The notes under the pieces: model-generated
Databases searched by the model: none
The model's input: only the letters and a program-made list of their open reading frames with translations
Told to the model about the DNA's origin: nothing
Made by a program: the position numbers and the translations under genes
Shown here: piece after piece, positions 47,391 through 58,823 of the stretch
Layout of the letters: each line of letters opens with the position of its first letter
Position numbering within the stretch: position 1 is the stretch's first letter
Assembly (NCBI GenBank): GCA_011109175.1
Contig: RDEW01000053.1
Span: forward strand, 1 to 64,000
Direction of reading: 5' to 3'
Source of the DNA: Dicyema japonicum
Taxonomy: Eukaryota > Dicyemida > Rhombozoa > Dicyemidae
Length of the DNA stretch: 64,000 bases

Positions 47391-49262
47391 AAATATGAGA
47401 AAATCAAATGCCACTGACACTAATGCGATAAAAGCCCTTCAAGGCGAAAGACAACGTGTCAGAAGAAAAATAAAGGGTTTGAACAAGAAGCTTTTCATAG
47501 AAGAAATAGCTCCTGTATAGAAGAAGTAAACAAAGTGAAAGACAACGCACAGGTGTACGTCGCTGCCCGTTTGCTGCGGCGAACGAACCGAAGTCGACTA
47601 ACCATAAAAGACGAGAACGGTAAGCTGATACTGAACACCAAAGAACAAACTGAAGCCATCGCGGCCCACTTTGAGAAGCTTTTCAACATCAAAACCATAG
47701 AAATCCACCCATTTGATGGAAGGCCAAGACCCCTTAAGATACCAATCACGGCCGAGGAAATCAAAACGGCCTGCCGAAAACTCAAGAATAACAGAAGCCC
47801 CGGACCAGATGCGATAAACCCAGAACTACTGAAATACGGCCCTGACCTCCTTTTTGAAAAAATCGCTACACTACTAAATGAAATGTTTTCAACTAACTCA
47901 ACTCTACCTCTGGGTACGGGACTACTAATCCCCATACAAAAAACTAACAAAAACAGAGGACCGCTCGAAAATTTGCGACCCATCATACTACTAAATTCAT
48001 TACGCAAAGTCTTGGCAAACATTGTGCTTGAACGAATAAAAGGACTGCTTACAAATACCTACCAGATAGTCAAAGTGGTTTTCGAGAAGGGAGATCCACA
48101 GCTGATGCGGTCTGGAGTCACAGATGGAGGTGTGCAACATATCAAAGATACCGTAACGCCACCAATATTTTGGGAATTGACCTATCAAGAGCTTTTGATA
48201 CGGTTAACAGGAACAAATTAATGGGGGTACTGGGCGGATTTCTTGATGAATCGAGTCTAAGGATGATCCGAATTCTACTTTCTAACACTGAGCTCCTTGT
48301 GAGAGTCGGAAAAACCTATTCAAGAAAATTTGAAACAAATACGGGCACTCCACAAGGAGACTCTCTTTCTCCTCTACTATTCACAATTTATTTGGAAGCC
48401 GCTATGAGGGAACTTAGACCGTCATACCAAGGAAAGACGGAAGAAGTAATCTACGCGGACGATGTAGACCTAATTTCTGAAGACAAAGAGGTCCTGGAAA
48501 ACCTATTAGAAAAAGCACCAGATGTACTAGGGAAATGGTTTCTTACTGTGAACAGAGAAAAACAGAACTCACAGAGATAAGAAGGATGAGTAACGTCCTA
48601 GAAGAGAAGTGGCGACAAGTAAAGAAACTCGGTTCACTTATGGGAGATAGCGAAGATATTTTACGTAGGAAAACTCTAGCCAATGCTGCGTTATATAAAC
48701 TGAAGAATTTATGGCTCAATCAAAAAGGCATCGACACAAAAATGAGAATCCTACTATACGACTCATTCATAAAACCCGTACTTTTATATAACGCTGGAAC
48801 TTGGGCGACCTCATCAGCGGATATGAAAAACTAGACTCGTTCCACAGAGGTCAACTGAGAAAAATAACAGGAACTACTTGGCCTACGAGAATATCTAGGA
48901 ATGCTTTATATAAGAGATGCAGCACTAGACCTATCAGCTTAGAAGTACTGGAATCCCGATGGAGGCTCTTCGGACACGTGCTGAGGATGGAATTAACTTC
49001 CCCACCGAACATATCTATGGAAACATACTATGTTAGTGAAGAAGGCCGCTATCGGGGAAGACCAAGAACAACACTGCCAATAGTCTTACAAAAAGACCTG
49101 GTCAGTATAAAAAAAACTAACAAATGCCGACGACCTGGACAGCATGAGAGCCTTGGCTAGAACAGGGGAGCATGGAAAAGGATGACATCTAACCTTGTTT
49201 CTTTTGCTGCACATGCGGGGCTATAATTAGTATGGCTCTTGTGAAGTGCTTAAATAATAATA
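47391..49262 (+). mobile_element. LINE family A copy 4 (5' truncated, best-preserved reverse transcriptase)
   Basis: Aligns with copy 2 from its position 6557 onward; the endonuclease is absent. 47535-48221 encodes fingers (KLKNNRSPGPDAINPELLKY, LLIPIQKTNKNRGPLENLRP). 48170-48580 has the palm (GIDLSRAFDTVNRNKLMGVL, TNTGTPQGDSLSPLLFTIYL) and the catalytic YADDVDLISED. 48535-49160 is the thumb and C-terminus (SRWRLFGHVLRM, RYRGRPRTTLPIVLQKDL). Three frame changes separate these blocks. The tail GTGAAGTGCTTAAATAATAA ends near 49262. A 5'-truncated copy, as is usual for LINE insertions. Confidence 0.92.
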
Positions 49263-49419
49263 ATATCAGACTTTAGCATTAAATCTAAACCAAAGATAAG
49301 ATTAAAGGATTAACATTAATCTTATAAATCCAAGGATACTCCCTAAAACATTATTAAGATAATATATTGAGTCACCCTAAAGCTGTTGTGAGGATGATTC
49401 CTAACCAGGGAAGCCAAAG

Positions 49420-49636
49420 AGAGATCCGGCAAGCTACAGACTAATTAGCTTAATATGCTCTTTCGTGAGAGTGATTGAGCGTATCATTTTCAAAAGGCTA
49501 AGCAGACATATAGAAGAAAAAGACTTTCTGATGCCGGAGCAGTGGGGTTTTCGTCCCGGAAGAGGCTGTGCAGACTGTTTCTTTCTACTGAATTCTGAAA
49601 TCATGAAAGCAAGGGATTCCAAGAGACAAATAAACC
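49420..49636 (+). mobile_element. Jockey-like LINE fragment (second subfamily), cut by a MULE
   Basis: FVRVIERIIFKRLSRHIEEK and PEQWGFRPGRGCADCFFLLN match the element at 43.2 kb. The coding sequence stops abruptly at 49636, where the MULE end begins. The continuation was not found beyond the MULE. Confidence 0.75.
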
Positions 49637-50881
49637 GTTAACGAAATTACGGACTTGACTTTTTTTCCGTTTATAAATTAAGATTTTTATTCATGATCGT
49701 TTCATTTTAAAGTAAGCGAGTTTAGAATAACAAATTATTTAAATAGTTAATTTTGGCTAATGTTAATGAATTAAAATGTCCCGCCACAACTAAAACTACA
49801 CGTGGTGGAAATAAATTCTAAAAATAAAACAGATTTTTTCTACTTTTAAAATTTTTTAAAATGTTATAAACATATGATTTTTATTTAACGAGAATCAAGG
49901 GATTATTTAATGTGAATCAAAAGAATATTTAATATTCCATGCAATTGCCTTTAGGGCTTCTCCTACTGTTTTTTTCCGTCCTGGCGATCCGAACATATAT
50001 TTAAACGTTTTTTTTGTCTATCAATCGTTTTTTATTTGTTCTTGTTGAAATTCTTTTTCCAAAGGAATCCTGGTCAATAATAGTTTTCGTCATTTTTTCT
50101 TCTTTTTGGATGACAATATCCAGTCAAATTGTATAATTTATTGTTCCACCCCTCACAATAGTTATTTGTTCTTTGTTTATTATTGAGTGTAGCTTCATAC
50201 ACATTCCATAAATTTGAAAAAACAATGGAGCAATGTGCTGTATTCTAAACAGCTAAGGGGTTTTCTCGATCATTTAAGCAACGATAATAACCACGAACAT
50301 ATGTTCTATCAAAATAATCTAATATATATTTCGAATCTGGAACATTTTCTGGTATATTATTCATTAGGAATTCTATTCCTTCTTCCATATCTTCAATGGG
50401 TAATAACGTAAGAGCGTCTATCATTGCGCAAAAAATGTTAAAATTAATATTTTCTTTATATTGTTTTACTAGATGTAATTCTTGAATTTTTCTCCAGGTT
50501 GACTGTCTTAGATGATAATAACATCCTCTAATATGTATTCGTCTCCCAAATACTGCAAGGACATCTCGAAATACCGAATCTTCAAAGTCTGTCATAATAG
50601 TTTCAAGACAAAATTCCAAATTCAAATTATGAATTGCATTTTGAATAGCCTCAAAAAATTCTTCTTAAATCTTTCGTGATTTAGAAGGTAATATTCCATA
50701 AATAACTGTAATTGCACTGGCATTGAACTGAATCCTGATAAAATAGATTTACTTGAAGATACATGGTGCCATGGAGAAATTTCCATCCATATACCATGAT
50801 TTTGAATTCGCCAATAACGTTAAATTAGTTTTGGTGCTGAATATTAATATTCTATCGGTTCTTCTATGATTATCATAAATT

Positions 50882-51349
50882 TTTTTTTAACGGAAAAGGG
50901 TAAATTTAAACAATAGAAGTCAGGTAGTTGCCGCCCTCACTGCGTGGCTGTTCCCTCTCAAAATTGCGAGCGAAATTCGCTCAAATAGCCAGCGGCGTTC
51001 ACGGAGATCTCCAGTGCATGAGGTGATCCGGTTTCCAAGACGTCCGAAAAACTCGAGTGTAGAGGGGGAGTAGGATCCGGAAGTCTCCATAGCAAGGGGA
51101 ACAAATTTGACATCATCGGGAAGGTCGACGTATTTAACGAGTTTGGCCTTCTCCGCCTTTACGGATGCTGAACAGGCCCTTGTAGCACTCGTGAAGATTT
51201 TTCTGGGCGAACGTGTCTGTACATGTCACATCCCAAACCAGTGGTTTCTCGGCCTCAAATGGAAATATGGTCATCCCGTCCGGTCGTTTCCCGTCACTTC
51301 TGCATAACCCGACCGGTTCAAGAATGGCCGAGTATCCAGCAGCATCCAT
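50882..51349 (-). mobile_element. LINE family D insertion inside the MULE, with 13-bp target duplication
   Basis: A 5'-truncated insertion of 468 bp. ATTATCATAAATT lies on both sides (50869-50881 and 51350-51362). On the minus strand it encodes the C-terminal domain: ILEPVGLCRSDGKRPDGMT, LVWDVTCTDTFAQ, and after a frame change VKFVPLAMETSGSYSPSTLE, RRWLFERISLAILRGNSHAV. It ends in an A-run next to the target duplication. Truncation, A-tail and variable-length target duplication are the marks of LINE retrotransposition. Confidence 0.92.
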
Positions 51350-51879
51350 ATTATCATAAATTAAAAAATTTTCTGAATCTGGACCAAGAGTTAAAGTTAA
51401 AGACGATGGAATATCTCCGAGATCGAAAATATTTTTGGAATAAGTAGACAAGCGTTGATTCCTTAGTGTTCGCTTGAAAGAATCTTCAGAAGGGAGAATA
51501 ATTCCGGTTGCTGTTTCACATTGAGACACAAACTTTGAATAGATTTGTAAGGGATTTTCTTGACTCGTTTTAGCAATAAGTTTTGCTTCGTTGCACAATT
51601 TCATCAGTTTTATTTGACTTTCGTCAAATTCGTGATTGTGAGAGATTCATTCTTTGGGAAATTCAAAATTATGATCTGTTCTTAGGCTTCCTCTGCATCC
51701 TTGTGAAGATTTTTTCACACATTTAAAAATTATATAGTTTTTTGTGACCGAGTGTTTTGTATACATATAACCCTTAAAACAAATTTTCTTTCCTGCTTTG
51801 TTAGTTGATATTATCTCCATTTTGTCTCTTATTTTAGCGGCAAGCATAATATTTAAGATACGCTTAACAAAAAAATTAA

Positions 51880-52245
51880 ACCAAAGCGAAAAAAGTCAAG
51901 GTCAAAAAGATTAAACCAAAACGAAAAAAGTCAAGTCAATTTTATTATTACCTTGAAATTCTTAAATTGATTTAGTCAAAGTCCGCTAACGAAATCACGG
52001 ACTTGACTTTTTTTCCGTTTTGCGCTAAATTTCGAAAATTTATAAGGGAAAAATTTTAAAAAATGGAAAAAAAGTCAAGCGGAAAAAAAGTCAAGTATTG
52101 AATTTTAAAAAATTAAAATGCTAGTAGTATCACAAAAATGCGATATAAACTAAAAAAAGACGACTTGAATTTTTTTCCGCTTGACTTTTTTTCTCCTTAC
52201 GGACTTGACTTTTTTTCCGCTTGACCTTTTTTCCGCACTCCAATA
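51880..52245. repeat. Array of MULE-type terminal blocks in both orientations
   Basis: GACTTGACTTTTTTTCCG or close variants occur at about 51994, 52170, 52202 and 52218 on the plus strand. Complements such as GGAAAAAAAGTCAAG occur at about 51886, 51915, 52065 and 52082. The block at 51983 begins CTAACGAAATCACGGACTTG, almost the same as the left MULE end but in direct orientation. This suggests a second, small non-autonomous copy abutting or nested in the right end. Confidence 0.7.
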
Positions 52246-53598
52246 AAAAGACCAGTGTTCGAATGTATTTAAAAAAAGAATACTGTTCAGAACGCTATAG
52301 ATATTCCTAATCAAAGTAATTAAAAGTCTTTACTGGAAGCAACTGCCCAGTAAGTGGATATGACTCACTAGTGGTCTTTCTTGAGATCACTAATCCTCCG
52401 TTTGGAAAGATTCATTGTTCTAGCACTATGGCAATTTGGAAATTTCACACGAAGCTCGAATTATCCTGAAGAAATCCGACTCTCTCACACTAGAATACTC
52501 CAATATTAACCTCCGTAATGCTTTTACTACGGAGCTTGGTAAAAGTTCCTCATTTGGCGTGAATAGGCAGAAGTTTCCACACTGAGTTTACGTCCATCTG
52601 AAGTGGTTCTGAAGGGATCCCCTCATGGTTTACTGACGAAGATCTTAGTGTATTCTTATTGGAGATTCTTCAGCCAGGATTTTTTTCCGTCGTTTCAAGA
52701 AAAATAATTACAACCTTGGTGTTGGAAAATTGGCTGTCAAGGCAACGTCTCTTATAATATTTGGATTACATGTTGGTTTCCAGAAAATTCGATGTGAATG
52801 GTATCAAGACTCTGCAATCAGATGATTCGGATGCCAAAAATTTGGCCACGTTGCATCTCGATGCATTGAAAAGGAGAAATGCCTTATTTGCTGCGAGGAT
52901 CCGGGAAAGAGTATTTGTCCTTCCAAAGATCGTAGAAGAAATGAATTAACTGCGAGACTGTCGGTAACCTCCCGTGTAATGGAGGTTGGCCGGTGGCAAA
53001 GACCGCTACTCAAAAAACTAATCGTCATGAAGAAAAATTGACTGTGAATAAGAATACTATCAAGCATGTCTAAGACACTGTTTGGTAAATTAACAAGTAG
53101 ACAATCTGTTGCTTGTATGAGTCTTCGAGACAGAGTTTCTTGGACCCCAAAGAATGGACGATGTAACTAACTAGAGTTGACGTTGTTTTTTAAAAACGAA
53201 ATTGAATAATTTTTTATAATAAATTATTCGATTGTGAACCAAAATGAATGACAGAACTAATCACTTAGAATTTGAGACTGATAACTACGACTTAGCGTCC
53301 TATAAAAAAGCTACACTGTTACCACTTCCAGGGTGGCTCTGGGTAGTTAAAGTACAGGACTACTAAAATTCCTAGATCTCCTTTTCAGACCAGTTTATTA
53401 TTCTTTTGGAGAGATTCTTGGCTCTCCGATTTGTTTGCCCTGAATCTCCATGACTCGAGTGGAAGATATTTGTGAACAACCTGACTTTGCATCGCGTTTT
53501 TTAGTAGTAACCAGATTTCTACATGTTTGAAGTTACAATTTAATTTACCTAACGAACCCCCAGGCACCTTCCTGGGACGTTATTTGATGACAACTTCA
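52246..53598. other. Intergenic, one unassigned ORF
   Basis: The frame 52761-52949 reads MDYMLVSRKFDVNGIKTLQS and then DALKRRNALFAARIRERVFV. It looks like real protein sequence rather than noise, and may be a relic of an unrecognised repeat. Nothing else in the stretch is supported. Confidence 0.35.
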
Positions 53599-53599
53599 C

Positions 53600-54025
53600 G
53601 AGTATAGGGTTATGCGTCCGCCTAGAAGTGGATGTTTGCGTGACTCACATGTAGATGCGGAAGGATGGTCTACGTTAAAGGTCTTCACGCCCTCTTCTGT
53701 GGGAGAAATGCTGATAGGAGCCCAAGACGCAGAGCCATCAACGGAGTTATTGTGTGGGGACTGGAAACAGCCGGATTCCCGACTCAGTTGGAGCCTCTCG
53801 AACTGGCATAGCCAACAAAAGACCCGATGAGACAATTCTTTTTCCATGGGAAAGCGGTAGATACCTAGACCGGGACACCACCTGTGTAGATAGCCTTTCC
53901 TCCAACCTTGCACTGACGAGAATTCACCCAGGATCAACCTTTGAAAGGCCCGAGACCATTAAGAAAAAGGACTACGACAGTCTCGGTGGACTGAACATCT
54001 GCAAAATTAGAGTCTTCTAGTGATA
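53600..54025 (+). mobile_element. LINE family D, C-terminal fragment
   Basis: VIVWGLETAGFPTQLEPLEL and, in the next frame, ANKRPDETILFPWESGRYLD with TTCVDSLSSN match the block following the zinc-ribbon-like part in family D. Frames are broken and no 3' terminus was identified. Confidence 0.7.
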
Positions 54026-54276
54026 TTGTACGCTTCAATAATATCTTTAAAATAAAAAACGTGGTGGTTGGGGCCTGAAAACTTCAAAGTTCACTTAAAT
54101 CTGAATGCCAAAATAGGGAACCCCAAATCGTACGGCCTACGTGTAGGTCCAGACTAACTCCGCTGTTGAATCCTGAACTCGCCTATTACCGAGTGCCTGC
54201 TATAATGCCAGTGAAATTAAAAAAAACGAAAAATAGTCAAATTAACGTATAATCATAAATAGACAATCTCATACAA

Positions 54277-55752
54277 TCAGGGAACACTTGGTTCAAGCAA
54301 TTGATACCGTCTGAGCACATCTCTCCCATCCCTGGTAACGTTAGCGAGGTTCCTGGCAAAAGCAATGACTTCATCGTCATGCGAATCGATAGCTGTGACT
54401 AAGGCTTCTTCATATTCGCTTAAAAATGAAACCACAAAACACCTTATCGAAAATAACAGAGTAATGCGTCTCCTAATAGGCAGAGACGAGATCATCTTAT
54501 TAGCAATGATGCGATTCACCTCATAAACCTTCTCAATAAGTTGCTAAAACTAAGTTAACGGAGAACGGGGATCTTCTGTAAGTCTTCAGTTTCATGAGGG
54601 ATGACCAGTTCTGATTAGACAGGAGAGATTCTGACTTTAGCAGACACCATCTAATATTAAGCAAAGATACCACTTATAATCGGTGATTTTTATTCGTTTC
54701 CGCAAACTTTGAGCTTCTTTGACAAATCCGTGGCGGAAAAGAACTCTGAGCGTGTCATTCAAGGACAATTGGGAGAGAGATAACATTCCATATTTTTTGT
54801 CGTATTTTTGCTGAAATTCCAATAAAATCAACTCTTCTTTAAATATCTTTAAATTATTATAAATTAAAAACAGAATCTGATTTTTTTAATTTTAAATAAA
54901 TTAAATAAAATATTTGACTTTGGATATTATCATTGTGGTTGTTATGAATTACTTTTATTGAAATCATTTTCCTACCTTCAAATTCCATTTTAGGACTACT
55001 ACAGAGCCATTTGTTGAGTACTTTTCGATGCGACTGAAATATGGCAAAAAAATCACTTTTTGTTTTCTTAGAAGGTTAAAGTTCTCATGAAAGTCCTTTT
55101 TATTTCGACAATTTGAGTAGACCTGATCTAAAAATTTCAATTTTCCCGAGTCAGCTGCCACTTTAATGGCTTCGTAGTAAAGTCTGAAAATATAAACATT
55201 CGTACTTTCCGCTAATCAAAATGCTGATTTGTTGTTCAACACTACATTTAGCTAAAAGTCTTCCAAAAAGCGATATGTTGTCATATTCCAAGCACTTTTC
55301 CATCGCAAACTAATTCTTAGCTAATAAAATACTCTCAATCTCCCATACGAGTCACAAAATGTTCTCAGGTCCGTTTCTCTGCCTCTATTCCCGGCTATTA
55401 GCCGCTCGGCCTGGATGTAGGCAAGTCTCAAGTTACAGATCAGAGTACCTTTTGACTGAGATTTCGTCACATTGCATCATTTCAGGTCCAATAAGGAGAG
55501 CTTTGTGCAGAGAATCTGTAGATGACTTTAAGCCTAAGTTGTGCTGAAATTGCAGTATTTTTATTAAAGTTGATATTTGCTACAATATTTAGCTAACAAA
55601 CTCTCCCATCGAAGCTTTCCTTGTCCGCCTCCAATTCAGCCAACCGTAAATATTTGATGTTATCTTCGAATGACTTTGTCAGAAATTAATGTCACCTTTG
55701 ACTGATAAGCATTAATAATATTAGCGTTTTCATGATTTAATGTGGGCAACAT
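54277..55752 (-). CDS. Vps16 C-terminal-domain protein (VPS16/VIPAS39 family), 11 exons
   Basis: VPS16 is a core subunit of HOPS/CORVET tethering complexes at endosomes and lysosomes. Minus-strand exons: 55752-55696, 55673-55602, 55543-55449, 55426-55333, 55309-55206, 55183-55057, 55033-54976, 54836-54674, 54650-54560, 54531-54443, 54418-54277. All phases agree, giving 363 residues. Introns are 22, 58, 22, 23, 22, 23, 139, 23, 28 and 24 nt. Similarity to the VPS16 C-terminal half: YGRLRFAMEKCLEYDNISLF, LYYEAIKVAADSGKLKFLDQ, LSLNDTLRVLFRHGFVKEAQ, RIKITDYKWCLLKSESLL, NWSSLMKLKTYRRSPFS. The putative start MLPTLNHENANI follows AT-rich sequence, so the N-terminal beta-propeller of VPS16 is missing. 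Domain layout therefore resembles VIPAS39/SPE-39, while residue matches favour VPS16. It could also be a truncated gene. Confidence 0.8.
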
Positions 55753-56685
55753 TAATATTTTTTTAAATATTTGGTTTAAATATTTTTTTTATTTTTTGAG
55801 TTCATATAACTCATTAATTTACCAAAATTTATTTTATTTATTAAATAGAACGTAAATTAGCCATTATTGTCGACACACCGCGATTTTTCCGTGCACTTTT
55901 TGTCCACAATCCAGGAAATTGGTAGCAGTCGTCGACTCTAATTCAGAGTCGTTAACTCTGTATCACTTCTACTCCGGCGACGATGAAAATTCGTGTCATC
56001 GCCCGACATAGAAAGAGCTCACTTTATGACGCCCTTATCAAATACCTCAAAAACCACCTCAGATACTAAAAGACTCCAAGTTCGCTATAGAGAAAAATTC
56101 ATGATATCATCCTCGCCGGTCAAAATCTCCTCGAATCATGAAAATACCGGGAATAAGCTTCCAATGTTCATTACCCACGTTCATCTACCACCCACATCAA
56201 CATAAGTCACTGGGACTAGGGAATATGCAATTCGACGGTTATTGAGTAAAGCAGGGATCACCTAATGTGCGCATTATTGATGATTCTTGGTTCTAAAAGA
56301 CCAGCTATTGATTAGGATGCTTGTCCTCTCAAAATATATGTAAGCCCAGTAAAAAAAACTTTTACCACAAAAGTAAATTACTAACTGATTTTTGTCTTTT
56401 TATCCACATCACGTCTCTTATTGCACTCAAAGGGGTCCTACAATAATCACGTCCCAGTTCCACTAGTTTTTGAAGCAGCCTTAAAAAATCTCCAATGATA
56501 AAAAATATTTGTGAATGTACTGAAATCTAGATTTTCAACGTGGTTCATTTTCACGTAGCGTCAGTTTCACTCTGGCAACTACAAGAACTGCAATTACCCC
56601 TATCATCCTGCTCCAACCTCAGGAAATCGGAGGCTATTAGTGGCAGATTTTTCCCAAAGATTGGATTGACTCCTAATCCTCGTTG
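55753..56685. other. Intergenic, no supported gene
   Basis: A 70-codon plus-strand frame at 55993-56205 was considered but shows no domain and no splice partners. Confidence 0.35.
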
Positions 56686-57200
56686 AACTCCGGGTCGCAA
56701 TTTGGGAAATTATTCAAGTGTCATTCAACTCAACATAAACCGCACACACAAATTTATTGTTTTTTTGCCACTCACAAAATCGATATTCCCTTCATGCTGG
56801 AAACGAAACTATCCAGAAAATCAATTCTTCCTAATTCCGATGATTACTCAATTGTCCACCATAGCTGAACTATTCAAACATGGGGGACGGTGTAATCACT
56901 TTTATCCATAAGTCCATTCCTTTCTGTGATACTTTCACTTGGACACGCACTCTGATTGAAGCTACAATCGCACTGAACATACTTCCATCCATGGCGAAAT
57001 AAATATTTACATCCCACCCCGGTCCCTGCATAAAACACTAATCCTCCAGCTGGCTGAATTACAAACGTTCTAAAATGTCATAATCTGCGAGATATAAACG
57101 CCAAAATCCGTTTTAGCTAAATGACCAAAATGATAGGGGGTTTCAGATCCTACAGAAACTAGTCATACTCGATGCTTTCAGGGTGTGATACTCAAATACT
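56686..57200 (+). mobile_element. Jockey-like LINE, endonuclease N-terminal fragment
   Basis: VIQLNINRTHK and, in another frame, ATHKIDIPFMLETKLSRKSI with NSDDYSIVHH give the start of a jockey-type endonuclease (the ETKL segment has the catalytic Glu). VITFIHKSIPFCDTFTW continues at 56.9 kb. Broken by frame changes. Confidence 0.7.
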
Positions 57201-57300
57201 TCCCCTGACCTCACTTTATGTTTCAAAAAAACATAAAAAATCATTTCGCGAAAAACATAAAAATTACTGACAACTTTTCCGTGGAGAACTTCAAATCACT

Positions 57301-58020
57301 TTATGTTTCCGTGAAATTTTTCAAATAGGTTATCCTCAATATACGGTCAGTTTCCTCCTTCCATATACTGCTGATTGCCTCCATCATCCTGGCAGATATG
57401 AATTCCCCGTCTATTTTGTCGACACAACGCCTTAGCTTTGCTCTTAGGCGATTCCTCTCACAAATAAGCCTCATAATAATTGGCGAAACAAAATAATGAT
57501 TATTCTTTGAGAAAACCCTTCGTGCATATAGGTGAAGATATGACTGCATAAGATTCGTTACTTCTCGACTTGCAGTATTGATATCTCCTATGGTTGAATA
57601 CTCTCTCGGTAGAACACACATATTATTGGATATGAAGACCCTATAATGGTCCTAATCCAAATGAGATGTGTTGAACCTCAAGAAGACATCTTCCATAACA
57701 TCTGGCCTCATACTAATAACCAATTCTTGTGAATATGGTCGTTCCTGATATCCCATAGAGTTTTTGGCTTTCCCACATAGACAGATAGAGCTGGCGATAC
57801 TAGCAATACGGCGAGTTTGTCCCCACCATGATAAGTCATCCGATGTAAGAATCACAGAGGCACATGAATCAGACAATAATTCTAAACGTTGTCCATCCTG
57901 ATTTGTCTTGCAACAGCCATAACTAGTGTTCTTCGAATTAAGATCCCCAATTAAGATAGTATAGGGATTCTTGTTGTTGAACTCAGAGATATCAGTAGAA
58001 TAAGTCTCAAAATTCATGGA
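57301..58020 (-). mobile_element. Jockey-like LINE, endonuclease to linker fragment
   Basis: The minus-strand frame 58017-57652 contains NPYTILIGDLNSKNTSYGC and QDGQRLELLSDS, the central endonuclease strand of jockey-like elements. 57621-57301 is the helical linker before the reverse transcriptase (LICERNRLRAKLRR, SIWKEETDRILRITYLKNF). It faces the plus-strand endonuclease piece at 56.7 kb, so two insertions meet here. Confidence 0.75.
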
Positions 58021-58823
58021 CTATAGATCTCCAACACTAATCCATGCTCGAGGCCGGAATCACTTAACTAACTGCGTACTGAACTCTAGTATACTGAATT
58101 TCATCATCTCCTCAAGTTGTACTCGGAAGACATTGGAAACCCGAAATTTTAAAATAAGGAAGCATCGATGCACCAATATCCGGGTTCGTGACTCAGACTG
58201 GAGGAACTTAGATAAACCTGCCTTGAAAAGGAAAAAAGGGAAAATGGTTATTCTCGAATGTTCTTAATGCTAAATTTAATCTACCATAATCTGTGGTTTA
58301 ATATAAATAAAATCAATCACAGCTGTAATTACATTACCGACTAAATGCTAATAAATTCAACTTTATTCCTCAAAATACGCAATTTATGTTCCTCCAAAAA
58401 TTCGAACAGGAAACATTCCTATGATATTCCTTTAATTTTCTCTTAATGGGAAATGGAAGCACTAAATCTGTAAGACGATAAAAGAAAACCCACAAAAGAC
58501 CTACGTCATCAGCTTGACTGATCAATCAGCCATTGACAAGCTGACCCGCAAAAAGTACTAAAAATGAAAATAATTAATTCCAAGCCAGAAAAGATCCATA
58601 AATAGTTACCTCAGTCTGCAACACAATATATGTGACACCACTCCATTAAATACTCACTATTTCTCGTAGGAAAACGAAAACACACAACAAGAATTATAAA
58701 CAAAAAATCCCCAGCAAACAAACGAGACACAAATAATCACAATTTTGTACAAATAAGACTCAAAAAACATAATTAAGAGAACAAAAATAAAAAAAGTAAA
58801 AAAGAAATATAAAATGATTTCAA
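58021..58823. other. Intergenic, no supported gene
   Basis: AT-rich sequence 3' of CDK9. Nothing recognised. Confidence 0.4.

Larger units (their letters stand above)
49637..52245 (-). mobile_element. Mutator-like element (MULE) with FLYWCH finger, interrupted by a LINE
   Basis: Read on the minus strand. A FLYWCH zinc finger (51847-51647: NKAGKKICFKGYMYTKH, then FKCVKKSSQGCRGSLRTDH), a middle region (51604-51363: CNEAKLIAKTSQENPLQIYS, ILPSEDSFKRTLRNQR), and the MULE transposase core (50625-50245: TIMTDFEDSVFRDVLAVFG, IRGCYYHLRQSTWRKIQELH, YILDYFDRTYVRGYYR). The acidic residue in TDFE is one of the expected catalytic ones. The left end GTTAACGAAATTACGGACTT at 49637 and repeated GACTTGACTTTTTTTCCG blocks at 51.88-52.24 kb in both orientations make up the terminal region. 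The transposase is split by the LINE at 50882-51349 and also has a stop near 50740. Confidence 0.85.

Noticed and set aside
47495-48022. 175-codon minus-strand frame
   Set aside because: Antisense to the family A reverse transcriptase fingers; no independent domain.
54544-54559. A 16-nt GT..AG intron in the Vps16-C gene
   Set aside because: A 28-nt intron using the next acceptor (54532-54559) is also in phase and in the normal size range, so the shorter one is not needed.
54277-55752. Calling the gene full VPS16
   Set aside because: No exons for the N-terminal propeller were found upstream and an AT-rich region with a start codon precedes the domain.
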